Below, piece after piece: positions 1 to 5,992 of a DNA stretch of 6,154 bases. The stretch comes from Anaerolineae bacterium CG2_30_64_16 (GTDB lineage: Bacteria > Chloroflexota > Anaerolineae > CG2-30-64-16). The stretch spans positions 1 through 6,154 of the forward strand of contig MNXL01000395.1 in NCBI GenBank assembly GCA_001871755.1, read 5' to 3'. The position numbers and the translations under genes were made by a program. The notes beneath the pieces are model-generated. The model did not search any database. It had not been told where the DNA came from and saw only the letters and a program-made list of their open reading frames with translations. The first letter of the stretch is position 1, and each line of letters starts with the position of its first letter.

Positions 1-12
1 AAGGATTTAACT

Positions 13-27
13 GGTTAGGCCCTAACC
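13..27. repeat. Palindrome copy 1, GGTTAGGCCCTAACC
   Basis: This is a 7-bp inverted repeat around one central base. It could act as a protein-binding site for a dimer, or fold in RNA as a 6-bp stem with a 3-nt loop. It is preceded by the same 12 bp as copy 3. Confidence 0.85.
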
Positions 28-98
28 CGGACAAGCCGGAACCAAGAAGGCGCTAACCTTGCTCACCGAATTCTTGCACAAAAAGCAAGGATCTCGTG

Positions 99-113
99 GG
101 TTAGGCCCTAACC
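99..113. repeat. Palindrome copy 2, GGTTAGGCCCTAACC
   Basis: The 15 bp are identical to copies 1 and 3, although the flanking bases before it (CTCGTG) differ. The palindrome has therefore been conserved better than its surroundings, which favours selection on the palindrome itself. Confidence 0.85.
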
Positions 114-181
114 TGGACAAGCCAGAGCCAACCAGGCAAATGCCATCAGAAGATGCTTGTCTGTTGTGCAAGGATTTAACT

Positions 182-196
182 GGTTAGGCCCTAACC
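182..196. repeat. Palindrome copy 3, overlapping the isomerase stop codon
   Basis: The same 15 bp are found here. On the minus strand the palindrome reads GGT TAG GGC in the frame of the isomerase gene, so it supplies the final glycine codon and the TAG stop. Translating ribosomes would reach into this stem-loop, so any structural role in the mRNA 3' end would be coupled to termination. Confidence 0.85.
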
Positions 197-1618
197 ATTG
201 TGATGATAGATCTCCCATCCCATGTAGGTCTCGAACGCCTCGGCGAGGATCTCCGCCGATCGCGAACGATTCATCGCTGCATGGTGCTCATAGCCCTGTT
301 TCGCGATGTATCGCAGCAGGCGTTGCAGGTCCCGGATCTCGACTACGGCCCGGCTGCCGAAGGTGTCCAGTGGATCCGCGGTAATCTGACCCTCGCCCAC
401 GTAGGCCTTGATCACCCCACGCCGATCATCGGTAGTGATACGGGCGTAGGTCATCGGGCCCGCGACGGCAGTCGCCGAGACGACGCCGTAGGTGTTCTCC
501 TGCCCCAACACGGTCGCCAGGATCTCACCGTAGCTCATCTTGACCGACCCCGCTTCGAAGAAGCTCCTCGCCCAGTTGCCGCAATGGAACAGGACGCACT
601 TGTCCGGTTCATCGGCGTAGTTGTTGTTCCAGTCTACCAGCGCGCTGGGGCTACCGGAAGCGAGCTGAAGCGCGTACATGGAGAGCACACCCGTGATGTC
701 CACCTCGCAGCCGCTGGGCATCAGGCTCTCGGAGTACATGCTCATCAGCGTGCAGGCGTTGATGCCGTAGTGCTTCTGGATCGACGTCCAACACTGGACC
801 GCGGTGGCGTCCAACTCGTTCTCGGCGATCCAGTCATCCAGTACCACGCCCAGCTTGGCCATCTTGATCAGCGCCTCCGCTGGCGCCCCGTCCGTCTGAA
901 TGTAGCCCTGGATGCCCTCGAGCCGCGCTTTAACCTTGGGATCCGCATCCCGCAGCACGCCGGCCGCGCCCAAGATTTCCGACAGATCGACGGTGGTGAC
1001 AGTGATGCCGGCCGCCTGGAGCAGCTTCTCGCTGTAGCGCACCGTGTTGAAGATCGCCGGCCGCGCGCCGATCGCGCCCAGCCGCGCCCGTTTGAGACCG
1101 CGTACGACGCGACACACGCCCAGGAATTTCATCAGATCCTGCTGGAAGCGCGGGTCCTCGGGCCGCACAGTATGCCATTCGGTCAAGCTGAACGGGATGC
1201 CGTACTGGTAGAGGTTGTTGGTGAGCGAGAACTTCCCACAAAAGGCGTCGCCGCGCTGCGCCACGGACAGCGCATCCGGGTTATCCGGGCAGGCCTGCAC
1301 CAGGACCGGCGCCTGGAGCTCCGAGAGCTTGATGGCATCCACAATGGCGCGCTCGGGGGCAAACACGGGCAGGACGACCAGGATGCCATCGATGCAGTCG
1401 CGATGCTGACGCAAGAGCGCGGCGCACTTCTTGGCGTCCTCCCAGGTCTCGACGGCGCCCATGTGGGTGGCATCTTCGGGCAGAATCACCACCTCCACAC
1501 CAATCCCGGCCAACATGGCCAACACCTTGCGCCGCTCCCTCAACACCGGCTCGGCCGGGAAGAAGTCACGGGTACCCACGATCATGGCCAACGTGGTTTT
1601 TCGCTGCTTTGATTCCAT
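191..1618 (-). CDS. L-fucose/L-arabinose isomerase-family protein (COG2407-like)
   Basis: A 475-residue protein resembling the L-fucose isomerase superfamily, whose members interconvert aldoses and ketoses with a divalent metal through an enediol. It is shorter than E. coli FucI (about 590 residues) and matches the 450-500 residues usual in this branch. Candidate metal and catalytic residues are Glu305 in SGCEVD, Asp329 in LVDWNNN, His345 in FHCGNW and His445-His446 near the C-terminus, spaced as expected for the Glu/Asp/His set of the superfamily. The N-terminal part looks like the Rossmann-type substrate domain (VVLPVFAPERA, about 81-91). No signal peptide or membrane segment is seen, so it is cytoplasmic. 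The ATG directly follows the oxidoreductase TAG and has a strong GGAGGAG ribosome site 6 nt upstream. It is the last gene of the operon, and its stop lies inside a repeat palindrome. The fold call is firm; the sugar is unknown. Confidence 0.85.
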   Translation of the reverse strand: MESKQRKTTLAMIVGTRDFFPAEPVLRERRKVLAMLAGIGVEVVILPEDATHMGAVETWEDAKKCAALLRQHRDCIDGILVVLPVFAPERAIVDAIKLSELQAPVLVQACPDNPDALSVAQRGDAFCGKFSLTNNLYQYGIPFSLTEWHTVRPEDPRFQQDLMKFLGVCRVVRGLKRARLGAIGARPAIFNTVRYSEKLLQAAGITVTTVDLSEILGAAGVLRDADPKVKARLEGIQGYIQTDGAPAEALIKMAKLGVVLDDWIAENELDATAVQCWTSIQKHYGINACTLMSMYSESLMPSGCEVDITGVLSMYALQLASGSPSALVDWNNNYADEPDKCVLFHCGNWARSFFEAGSVKMSYGEILATVLGQENTYGVVSATAVAGPMTYARITTDDRRGVIKAYVGEGQITADPLDTFGSRAVVEIRDLQRLLRYIAKQGYEHHAAMNRSRSAEILAEAFETYMGWEIYHHNG

Positions 1619-2947
1619 CTATGTCTCCTCCGTGTGGTACCCCTGCAGCGCATCTTGCTCTCGCCGTAATTTGACCACCGTGCTGGCCTCATCCAATTTC
1701 ACATCGCCCCAAGTGATCACCTGGCCAGCCCCCACGGGACGGATCAGCACGGCGCCAGGCGCCAGCCCAACGGGCAAAGCGTCCTCGGCACGGGTGACCT
1801 CCGCCCGGTCGATGACCCCATAGAAGGTATACCCGCCGAAAGTGTCCAGCCGATCCCCAGGCCGCAGCGAGCGCTTGGCGATCGTCAACACGTCGGCCAC
1901 AGGCCGGTCTTCCGGCGTCAGCCACACCTGCCGCCGCAGCGCGGCGAGGGCCACCGAGATGGGCGCTTCGATGAACCACAGATGATAGGGCCGGAAGAAG
2001 GTGAAGTATTGGCCCTTGCCCACCTTCAAGTATTCCAGATCGGCGCGGATACGCTCATCGGCCACGCGGACGGTCACGAAGACGCCGCCCGACATGGCCG
2101 CCCCTTGCACGAAGTCAACCGCGCCGGGGAACCTGGTCAGCCCGCCGTCTTCCTCCAACGCCCAAATGCGCGAGATATCCTCCAGGCCGGCCTCAGGGCC
2201 AATCATGCCGCGCTGCATCGGCCGGCAGCCGGTGGCATTGGCCGCGCACGCCATCTCGAACATCGTCTTGGTGCCGTCCACGTATGAGGCGACCGTGAAT
2301 GGGTCCTTGTTCGATTTGCGCGCGGCTACGGCGACCGCCTCGGGCGTGGCGGTGCGGTCGAGGGGGTTGTTCTTGCCCTTGCCGATCACCATCACCTCGA
2401 ACCCCAGCGCCACCACGTAGTCCACCAGCTCGGCCAGACAGCCCGGCTCATCGCCGGAAGAGACGCTATAGAGCACGCCGGCGTTCGCGGCCAGCCGCTT
2501 CAGGATGTGGCCGACCGTCACATCGGCTTCGATGTTGACCATCACCACGTCCTTGCCGTGCTGGATGCAAGCGTAGGCGGTCTCGGCGCCGGTGGCGGGC
2601 GACGGCGTGACATCGGTGACGATGTCCACCGCGGCCAGTTGCGCGGCCAGGTCGTAACGGGGCGTGATCACTCGCTTGCCAGCGGCCAGGGCGTCCATCG
2701 CTGGGCCGGCCGCGGTTGCCTCGACGATGGTGTCCGCCGGGATGCCGGCCGCGAGAAACGCGGCGCGCGCCGCGGCGGTGTCTGTGTCAGCCAGGACATT
2801 GACGCACAGGCCTGGCATGTGGGAGGCTTGGGCCACAAAACCGGAGCCGATCCAGCCGGCGCCGCTAACGCCGACGCGCACCGGAGTTCCCGCGGCGGCG
2901 CGGCGCGCCAACTCGTGGCGGATTCCTACACGATCGAAAGTTGTCAC
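1619..2947 (-). CDS. NAD(P)-dependent oxidoreductase with SAF domain (COG4091, homoserine dehydrogenase-like)
   Basis: A 442-residue protein. The N-terminus is a Rossmann NAD(P)-binding domain with the glycine-rich loop GVSGAGWIGSGF (26-37) and an Asp at the end of the second strand (VLAD, 51-54), hinting at NAD preference. The middle carries features I associate with the COG4091 family: GKGKNNPLDR (189-198), VDGTKTMFEMACAANATG (223-240) and FFRPYHLWFIEAP (317-329). The C-terminal segment, about 350-430, reads as a SAF domain. Databases usually call this family predicted homoserine dehydrogenase, but its presence among sugar enzymes points to oxidation or reduction of a sugar or sugar acid; that is inference. 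It starts with GTG, overlapping the transketolase TGA in GTGA, with only a weak ribosome site, so translational coupling is likely. The stop abuts the isomerase ATG. The exact reaction is unknown. Confidence 0.8.
   Translation of the reverse strand: MTTFDRVGIRHELARRAAAGTPVRVGVSGAGWIGSGFVAQASHMPGLCVNVLADTDTAAARAAFLAAGIPADTIVEATAAGPAMDALAAGKRVITPRYDLAAQLAAVDIVTDVTPSPATGAETAYACIQHGKDVVMVNIEADVTVGHILKRLAANAGVLYSVSSGDEPGCLAELVDYVVALGFEVMVIGKGKNNPLDRTATPEAVAVAARKSNKDPFTVASYVDGTKTMFEMACAANATGCRPMQRGMIGPEAGLEDISRIWALEEDGGLTRFPGAVDFVQGAAMSGGVFVTVRVADERIRADLEYLKVGKGQYFTFFRPYHLWFIEAPISVALAALRRQVWLTPEDRPVADVLTIAKRSLRPGDRLDTFGGYTFYGVIDRAEVTRAEDALPVGLAPGAVLIRPVGAGQVITWGDVKLDEASTVVKLRREQDALQGYHTEET
1625..1631 (-). 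promoter_or_regulatory. Ribosome binding site of the isomerase gene
   Basis: GGAGGAG lies 6 nt before the ATG, inside the last codons of the oxidoreductase gene. It supports the start at 1618 and allows strong independent initiation despite the zero-length intergenic gap. Confidence 0.75.
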
Positions 2948-3957
2948 GACACAGCACCCAGATTATTGAGCGACATTGGGCGGGTCGGCTGCGGCTTGGC
3001 CTTGATCGCCTCCCGCGCGGCCGCCGCCACGTGGTCAGGGGTCATGCCGTGGGCCTCCAGCAGCTCCGCCGGCGAGCCGGAGCCCGGGTAGCGATCGCGG
3101 ATGCCAATCAGGCGCATCGGCGCCGGGCACGTCTCGACCACGATGCGGGCGATATTGACCCCCATGCCGCCAGTGATGAACTGCTCCTCAGCGGTGACAA
3201 TGGCGCCGGTCTCACGCGCCGCGGCCGCGATTGCCTCCCGGTCGAGCGGCTTGACAGTGTGCATGTCCAGCACCCGGGCCTGAATCCCCTCCTCGGCCAG
3301 GATGACGGCCGCGTCCAACGCCACGGGTACCAGTAGCCCGCAGGCGATGAGCGTCACGTCATGCCCTTCGCGCAGCTTGTTGGCCACGCCAATCGCGAAA
3401 CGGCAGTCTTCGGGCGTGTAGACGTGCGGGAATGCCTCGCGGCTGGAGCGCACGTAGACCGGGCCCACATGGGCGACGGCCGCATGCATGGCCTGGCGCA
3501 TCGAGGTCGGGTCGCACGGCGCCACGACTACGAAAGGCGCCAGCGAGCCGGCCAGGGCGAAGTCTTCGAGGCTCATCGAGGATGGCCCCTCTCGGCCGGT
3601 GCTGATGCCGGCGTGACTGCCGACGAACTTGACATTCAGGCCGGCCAGCGCGACGCTCAGCCGGATTTGATCGTACGCGTTGTTGAACAGAAACGACGCC
3701 AGACTGGTGACAATGGGAATGTAGCCGCTGGCCGCCAGGCCCGCGGCAATCCCAACCATGTTGGCCTCGGCGATGCCGACGTTGAAGAAACGCTCTGGGA
3801 AAACGTCCTTCACGGCGTGCGCGCCGGTCGAGTTGCCCAGGTCTCCGTCAAGGATGACGACGTTGGGGTACCGACGGGCGACTTCGAGCATGGCCTGTCC
3901 GGCGGCCTTGCGCAGTTGATCGGCGGGCTTGAGCCCGGCGCGGGCGCCTAGTTGCAT
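2944..3957 (-). CDS. Transketolase, C-terminal subunit (split transketolase)
   Basis: A 337-residue protein, the pyrimidine-binding plus C-terminal domains of a two-subunit ThDP transketolase (COG3958 type). GIAEANM (61-67) supplies the catalytic Glu64 that activates the cofactor. His115 in SHAGIST and Arg173 in SSREAF match the phosphate-binding His469 and Arg528 of yeast transketolase. The next motif, normally GEDGPTHQ, is GREGPSSM (121-128), so the positions of yeast Asp477 and His481, which contact donor hydroxyls, are Glu123 and Ser127. This suggests altered donor specificity. The C-terminal domain runs from about 200 (HDVTLIACG) to the end. The start at 3957 has AAGGAG 5 nt upstream; a longer reading to 4101 only adds a non-homologous 48-residue extension overlapping the partner gene. 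It overlaps the N-terminal subunit gene by 10 nt and the oxidoreductase gene by 4 nt. Confidence 0.9.
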   Translation of the reverse strand: MQLGARAGLKPADQLRKAAGQAMLEVARRYPNVVILDGDLGNSTGAHAVKDVFPERFFNVGIAEANMVGIAAGLAASGYIPIVTSLASFLFNNAYDQIRLSVALAGLNVKFVGSHAGISTGREGPSSMSLEDFALAGSLAPFVVVAPCDPTSMRQAMHAAVAHVGPVYVRSSREAFPHVYTPEDCRFAIGVANKLREGHDVTLIACGLLVPVALDAAVILAEEGIQARVLDMHTVKPLDREAIAAAARETGAIVTAEEQFITGGMGVNIARIVVETCPAPMRLIGIRDRYPGSGSPAELLEAHGMTPDHVAAAAREAIKAKPQPTRPMSLNNLGAVS

Positions 3958-4775
3958 CGGATCTCCTTCCGGGCCGCGGCGTCCTGCTCCGGCGACAACG
4001 AGCGGCCATGGAACGTGTAGTCTCGCTCGATGAAAGAAACGCCCTTGCCCTTCACGGTGTGAGCAATCAGCACGGCCGGAGCGCGATGCGAATCTTGCCA
4101 CGCAATCAGACCCTGCAACCCGGCCACCACCGCGGCCACATCATGACCATCCACTTCCGCGGCCTGCCAGCCGAACGCGCGCCACTTCCCTGCAAAGGGC
4201 GCCAGCGACATCTCCCGGCTGATCGGCCCGGTCTGCTGGTATTTGTTATGATCCACGATGGCGATCAGGCGGTCGGCCTGCCAATGCGCCGCGGCCATCG
4301 CCGCCTCCCAGATCTGGCCTTCCTCGCATTCCCCGTCCCCCAGCAGCACATAGACGCGGTAGTCGAACCCGCTCAACCGGCCGGCCAGGATGGCGCCCAG
4401 GCCAAATGAGAGCCCCTGGCCGAGTGAGCCGCTGGTCATCTCTACGCCAGGGAACGTGCCGGCGATGGGATGGCCGTGCAGGCCGCCGGACAGTTGCCGG
4501 AACTTCTGCAACTCTGCCAGCGGCGCGTAACCGGCACGCGCCAGCACCGCATAGAAAAGCGGGGCCGCGTGCCCTTTGCTGAGGATGAACCGATCCCGCT
4601 GGGACCAATCCGGTTCCGCCGGCCGGTAGCGCAGGATGCCGCCGAAGTAGATAGCGGTCAAGATCTCCACGGCCGAGAAGCAGCTCGACACGTGGCCACC
4701 CCATTTCGCCGTTACGTCCAACACATCCAGCCGCAATGTGCGGGGCAGCTCCTTGAGCATCTGTGTGTCTGGCAC
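3948..4775 (-). CDS. Transketolase, N-terminal subunit (split transketolase)
   Basis: A 275-residue protein, the diphosphate-binding half of a two-subunit transketolase (COG3959 type). It forms the active site with the C-subunit encoded next to it and transfers two-carbon ketol units between sugar phosphates. Visible motifs, numbered from the GTG start: SKGHA (66-70), HP (102-103), GSLGQG (116-121), the ThDP/Mg motif GDGECEEGQIW (146-156) closed by Asn177 in VDHNKYQQ, and HTVKGKGVSF (239-248). Length and motif order match complete N-subunits, so the split is natural and not a frameshift. The start chosen is GTG at 4775, because AGGAG lies 5 nt upstream; an in-frame ATG at 4790 adds five residues but has no ribosome site. 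Known split transketolases include general archaeal/bacterial forms, AptAB for apulose 4-phosphate and SqwGH for sulfofructose, so the substrate is open. Confidence 0.88.
   Translation of the reverse strand: MPDTQMLKELPRTLRLDVLDVTAKWGGHVSSCFSAVEILTAIYFGGILRYRPAEPDWSQRDRFILSKGHAAPLFYAVLARAGYAPLAELQKFRQLSGGLHGHPIAGTFPGVEMTSGSLGQGLSFGLGAILAGRLSGFDYRVYVLLGDGECEEGQIWEAAMAAAHWQADRLIAIVDHNKYQQTGPISREMSLAPFAGKWRAFGWQAAEVDGHDVAAVVAGLQGLIAWQDSHRAPAVLIAHTVKGKGVSFIERDYTFHGRSLSPEQDAAARKEIRCN
3963..3968 (-). promoter_or_regulatory. Ribosome binding site of the transketolase C-subunit gene
   Basis: AAGGAG lies 5 nt before the ATG at 3957, within the end of the N-subunit gene. It decides the start at 3957 against the longer in-frame reading that begins at 4101. 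The 10-nt overlap of the two cistrons favours balanced synthesis of the two halves. Confidence 0.8.
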
Positions 4776-4780
4776 GAAAG

Positions 4781-4785
4781 CTCCT
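4781..4785 (-). promoter_or_regulatory. Ribosome binding site deciding the GTG start of the transketolase N-subunit
   Basis: AGGAG lies 5 nt before GTG at 4775. The alternative ATG at 4790 sits upstream of this motif and is preceded by GTTGTTGA, with no Shine-Dalgarno match. Confidence 0.7.
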
Positions 4786-4798
4786 GTCATTCAACAAC

Positions 4799-4820
4799 GG
4801 TATCATCTCAATAATCTGGA
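4799..4820 (+). repeat. Shared block, copy between the kinase and transketolase genes
   Basis: This has one mismatch to 5970-5990, in the same orientation relative to the downstream minus-strand gene. No matching right arm or hairpin is found next to it, so it is either a solo end or remnant of the same repeat, or a common regulatory site in front of both transcription blocks. Confidence 0.65.
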
Positions 4821-4869
4821 GGGCAAGATTTCCGAAGTCTCCGTAAGCCTGCGGGTACCTCTGCCTGCA

Positions 4870-5904
4870 TCACCTTCTTTCTCCAGCCAGAAACGTCTCC
4901 ACCTGGGCCGCGGTGGGCAGGGCCGGGATCACGCCCTGGGCGGTCGCCGTCAGCGCGCCGACCGCGTTGGCGTACCGCAGCGCGGGCCGCAAGCGGCTCC
5001 CGAGGAACAACCCACCCGCGGTCGAACCGGGATGCGAATCGTCCACCCCGACAAGCTGCCTCAGCAGCCCGGCAATAAAGGCGTCGCCACAACCTGTGGC
5101 ATCGATGGTGTCCACGGCAAAGCCCGGGACATAGCCGCCACCGTCTGCGCAGCAGAAGAAGCTGCCGTGAGGTCCCAGGGTGACCACAACCAGCTTCGGC
5201 CCAAGCGCCAACAGTGGTCCGGCGCGCGCGGCCAGGTCGTCCACGTATTCTGGGTTGCCGACCGGGTGGCAGGCGCTCCGCACGCCGTCGTGCGCGCTTG
5301 CCAGCAAGGTCAACTCCTCCGCATTCACCTTCAGCAGATCGACCATCGGGAGCATGACCAGCGCCTGCGCACGCGCGGCGTCCGCGGTGCGCCACAGAGT
5401 GGGCCGGTAGTTGACGTCGTATGAGATCAGCGCGCCCCCCCGGTGGGCCAGCCGCACCGCCTCGACCGTGGCGCTCCGGCTGGGCTCGTCGGTCAGGCTC
5501 AGCGAGCCGAAGTGGAAGGCTCCGGCCGCCGCGATCAACGCGCTGTCCAGCTCGGCGGGCCGCAGTCGTGTATCCGCGCCCGGATTGCGGTAGAAGAAGC
5601 AGTCGTAGTGGTTGGCATCGGGTTGAGCCAGCAGATTCATGGTGGTCCGCACCCGCGGGTCAAAACGCATCCCGCGCGTCTCCACCCCTGCGCGCGCCAG
5701 CACATCCCGCAGATAGTGGCCGAACGGATCGTCCCCCACCTTGCCGATGAACGCCGCCCGCGCGCCCAGCCGCACGGCAGCCACCGCAACGTTCGCCGGC
5801 GCGCCTCCGGGCGCCGGGCGAAAGGCCGAAACCTCGGCGTGCGGCCGACCCAACTCACTCGGGAACATATCAACCAGCAGTTCACCCAGACAGACGATAT
5901 CCAT
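4870..5904 (-). CDS. PfkB-family carbohydrate kinase, fructokinase-like
   Basis: A 344-residue protein that should phosphorylate a sugar or keto-sugar with ATP in the cytoplasm. The ribokinase/PfkB fold is clear: start MDIVCLGELLVDMFPSE, PfkB signature 1 from GGAPANVAVAAVRLG to KVGDDPFG (33-62), DVNYRPTLW (163-171) as in bacterial fructokinases, the NAEE form of the NxxE magnesium motif (194-197), and signature 2 DTIDATGCGDAFIAGLL (265-281) with Asp274 as the catalytic base. The length is slightly above the 310-330 usual for fructokinases, because of small insertions around 203-225 and 288-304. The ATG at 5904 is preceded by CGGAGG 4 nt upstream; the longer in-frame reading from 5982 needs a TTG and adds a 26-residue tail unlike the family. 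Substrate calls within this family are unreliable: fructose, 2-keto-3-deoxygluconate or another ketose are possible. Confidence 0.88.
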   Translation of the reverse strand: MDIVCLGELLVDMFPSELGRPHAEVSAFRPAPGGAPANVAVAAVRLGARAAFIGKVGDDPFGHYLRDVLARAGVETRGMRFDPRVRTTMNLLAQPDANHYDCFFYRNPGADTRLRPAELDSALIAAAGAFHFGSLSLTDEPSRSATVEAVRLAHRGGALISYDVNYRPTLWRTADAARAQALVMLPMVDLLKVNAEELTLLASAHDGVRSACHPVGNPEYVDDLAARAGPLLALGPKLVVVTLGPHGSFFCCADGGGYVPGFAVDTIDATGCGDAFIAGLLRQLVGVDDSHPGSTAGGLFLGSRLRPALRYANAVGALTATAQGVIPALPTAAQVETFLAGERR

Positions 5905-5908
5905 CCGG

Positions 5909-5914
5909 CCTCCG
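5909..5914 (-). promoter_or_regulatory. Ribosome binding site of the kinase gene
   Basis: CGGAGG lies 4 nt before ATG 5904. It supports this start over the TTG at 5982, which would place the repeat-derived sequence upstream of 5904 inside the protein. Confidence 0.7.
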
Positions 5915-5969
5915 GAGCAACCCCCGGCGGGCAAACCAAGATAGTACCTTGCCACCGATAGGGTTCTCT

Positions 5970-5992
5970 GGTATCTTCTCAATAATCTGGGG
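5970..5992 (+). repeat. Shared block, copy upstream of the kinase gene
   Basis: ggtatcttctcaataatctgg at 5970-5990 matches 4799-4819 at 20 of 21 positions. The core CTCAATAATCTGGG also appears on the minus strand at 2957-2970, in the last codons of the transketolase C-subunit gene. This copy forms the left arm of the outer inverted repeat. Confidence 0.7.

Larger units (their letters stand above)
1..196. repeat. Tandem array of about 85-bp units with a 15-bp palindrome
   Basis: Three units begin at 1, 87 and 170 (periods 86 and 83 bp). Each starts with AAGGAT and, exactly 12 bp in, carries the palindrome GGTTAGGCCCTAACC (7-bp arms, one central base). The first 27 bp of units 1 and 3 are identical; unit 2 differs from them only just before the palindrome. 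After the palindrome, units 1 and 2 share a 23-bp block starting GGACAAGCC, with 19 of 23 positions identical, and then diverge. Unit 3 stops at the palindrome, where the isomerase coding region begins. An additional half-site CTAACC lies at 53-58. No credible gene lies in 1-190. No T-run follows the palindromes, so they are not typical intrinsic terminators. They could be operators for a gene to the left, 3' stem-loops on the operon mRNA, or a dispersed intergenic repeat. The array may continue left of the window. Confidence 0.85.
4776..4869. other. Intergenic gap between the kinase and transketolase genes, with shared 22-nt block
   Basis: This is the only sizeable gap in the operon (94 nt to the preferred GTG). 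Plus-strand 4799-4820 matches 5970-5991 upstream of the kinase, with one mismatch within ggtatcatctcaataatctgg. A further GTCTCCG occurs 38 nt from the block start here and 36 nt from it in the upstream copy. On the minus strand the block contains TTGAGA, a fair -35 look-alike, but I see no convincing -10 at the right distance. A 5-bp inverted repeat AATCT/AGATT lies at 4813-4830. No intrinsic terminator is seen, so readthrough from the kinase gene is plausible. Confidence 0.55.

Noticed and set aside
13..27. Telomere-like TTAGG motif
   Set aside because: The motif occurs only within a palindrome at about 85-bp intervals and is not a head-to-tail short tandem repeat, so the resemblance is superficial.
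1..196. CRISPR array
   Set aside because: Only the 15-bp palindrome is strictly repeated, the intervening sequence is itself partly homologous (GGACAAGCC block), the intervals of about 56-59 nt after the shared segment are long, and no cas gene is present.
200..1612. Long plus-strand open reading frame of 470 codons, antisense to nearly the whole isomerase gene
   Set aside because: It mirrors the minus-strand gene in GC-rich sequence where antisense stops are rare; it is rich in Arg, His, Gln and Gly, shows no family motif, and has no ribosome site. The minus strand has clear catalytic motifs.
3958..4101. 48-residue N-terminal extension of the transketolase C-subunit
   Set aside because: It lies fully inside the N-subunit gene in another frame, resembles nothing in the family, and the internal ATG at 3957 has an excellent ribosome site.
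3948..4775. Frameshifted single-chain transketolase
   Set aside because: Each half is complete with its own start and ribosome site, has the usual length of split subunits, and the two overlap cleanly, so this is a natural two-subunit enzyme.
5905..5982. 26-residue N-terminal extension of the kinase
   Set aside because: It needs a TTG start within the repeat arm, while ATG 5904 with CGGAGG begins exactly where PfkB proteins usually start.
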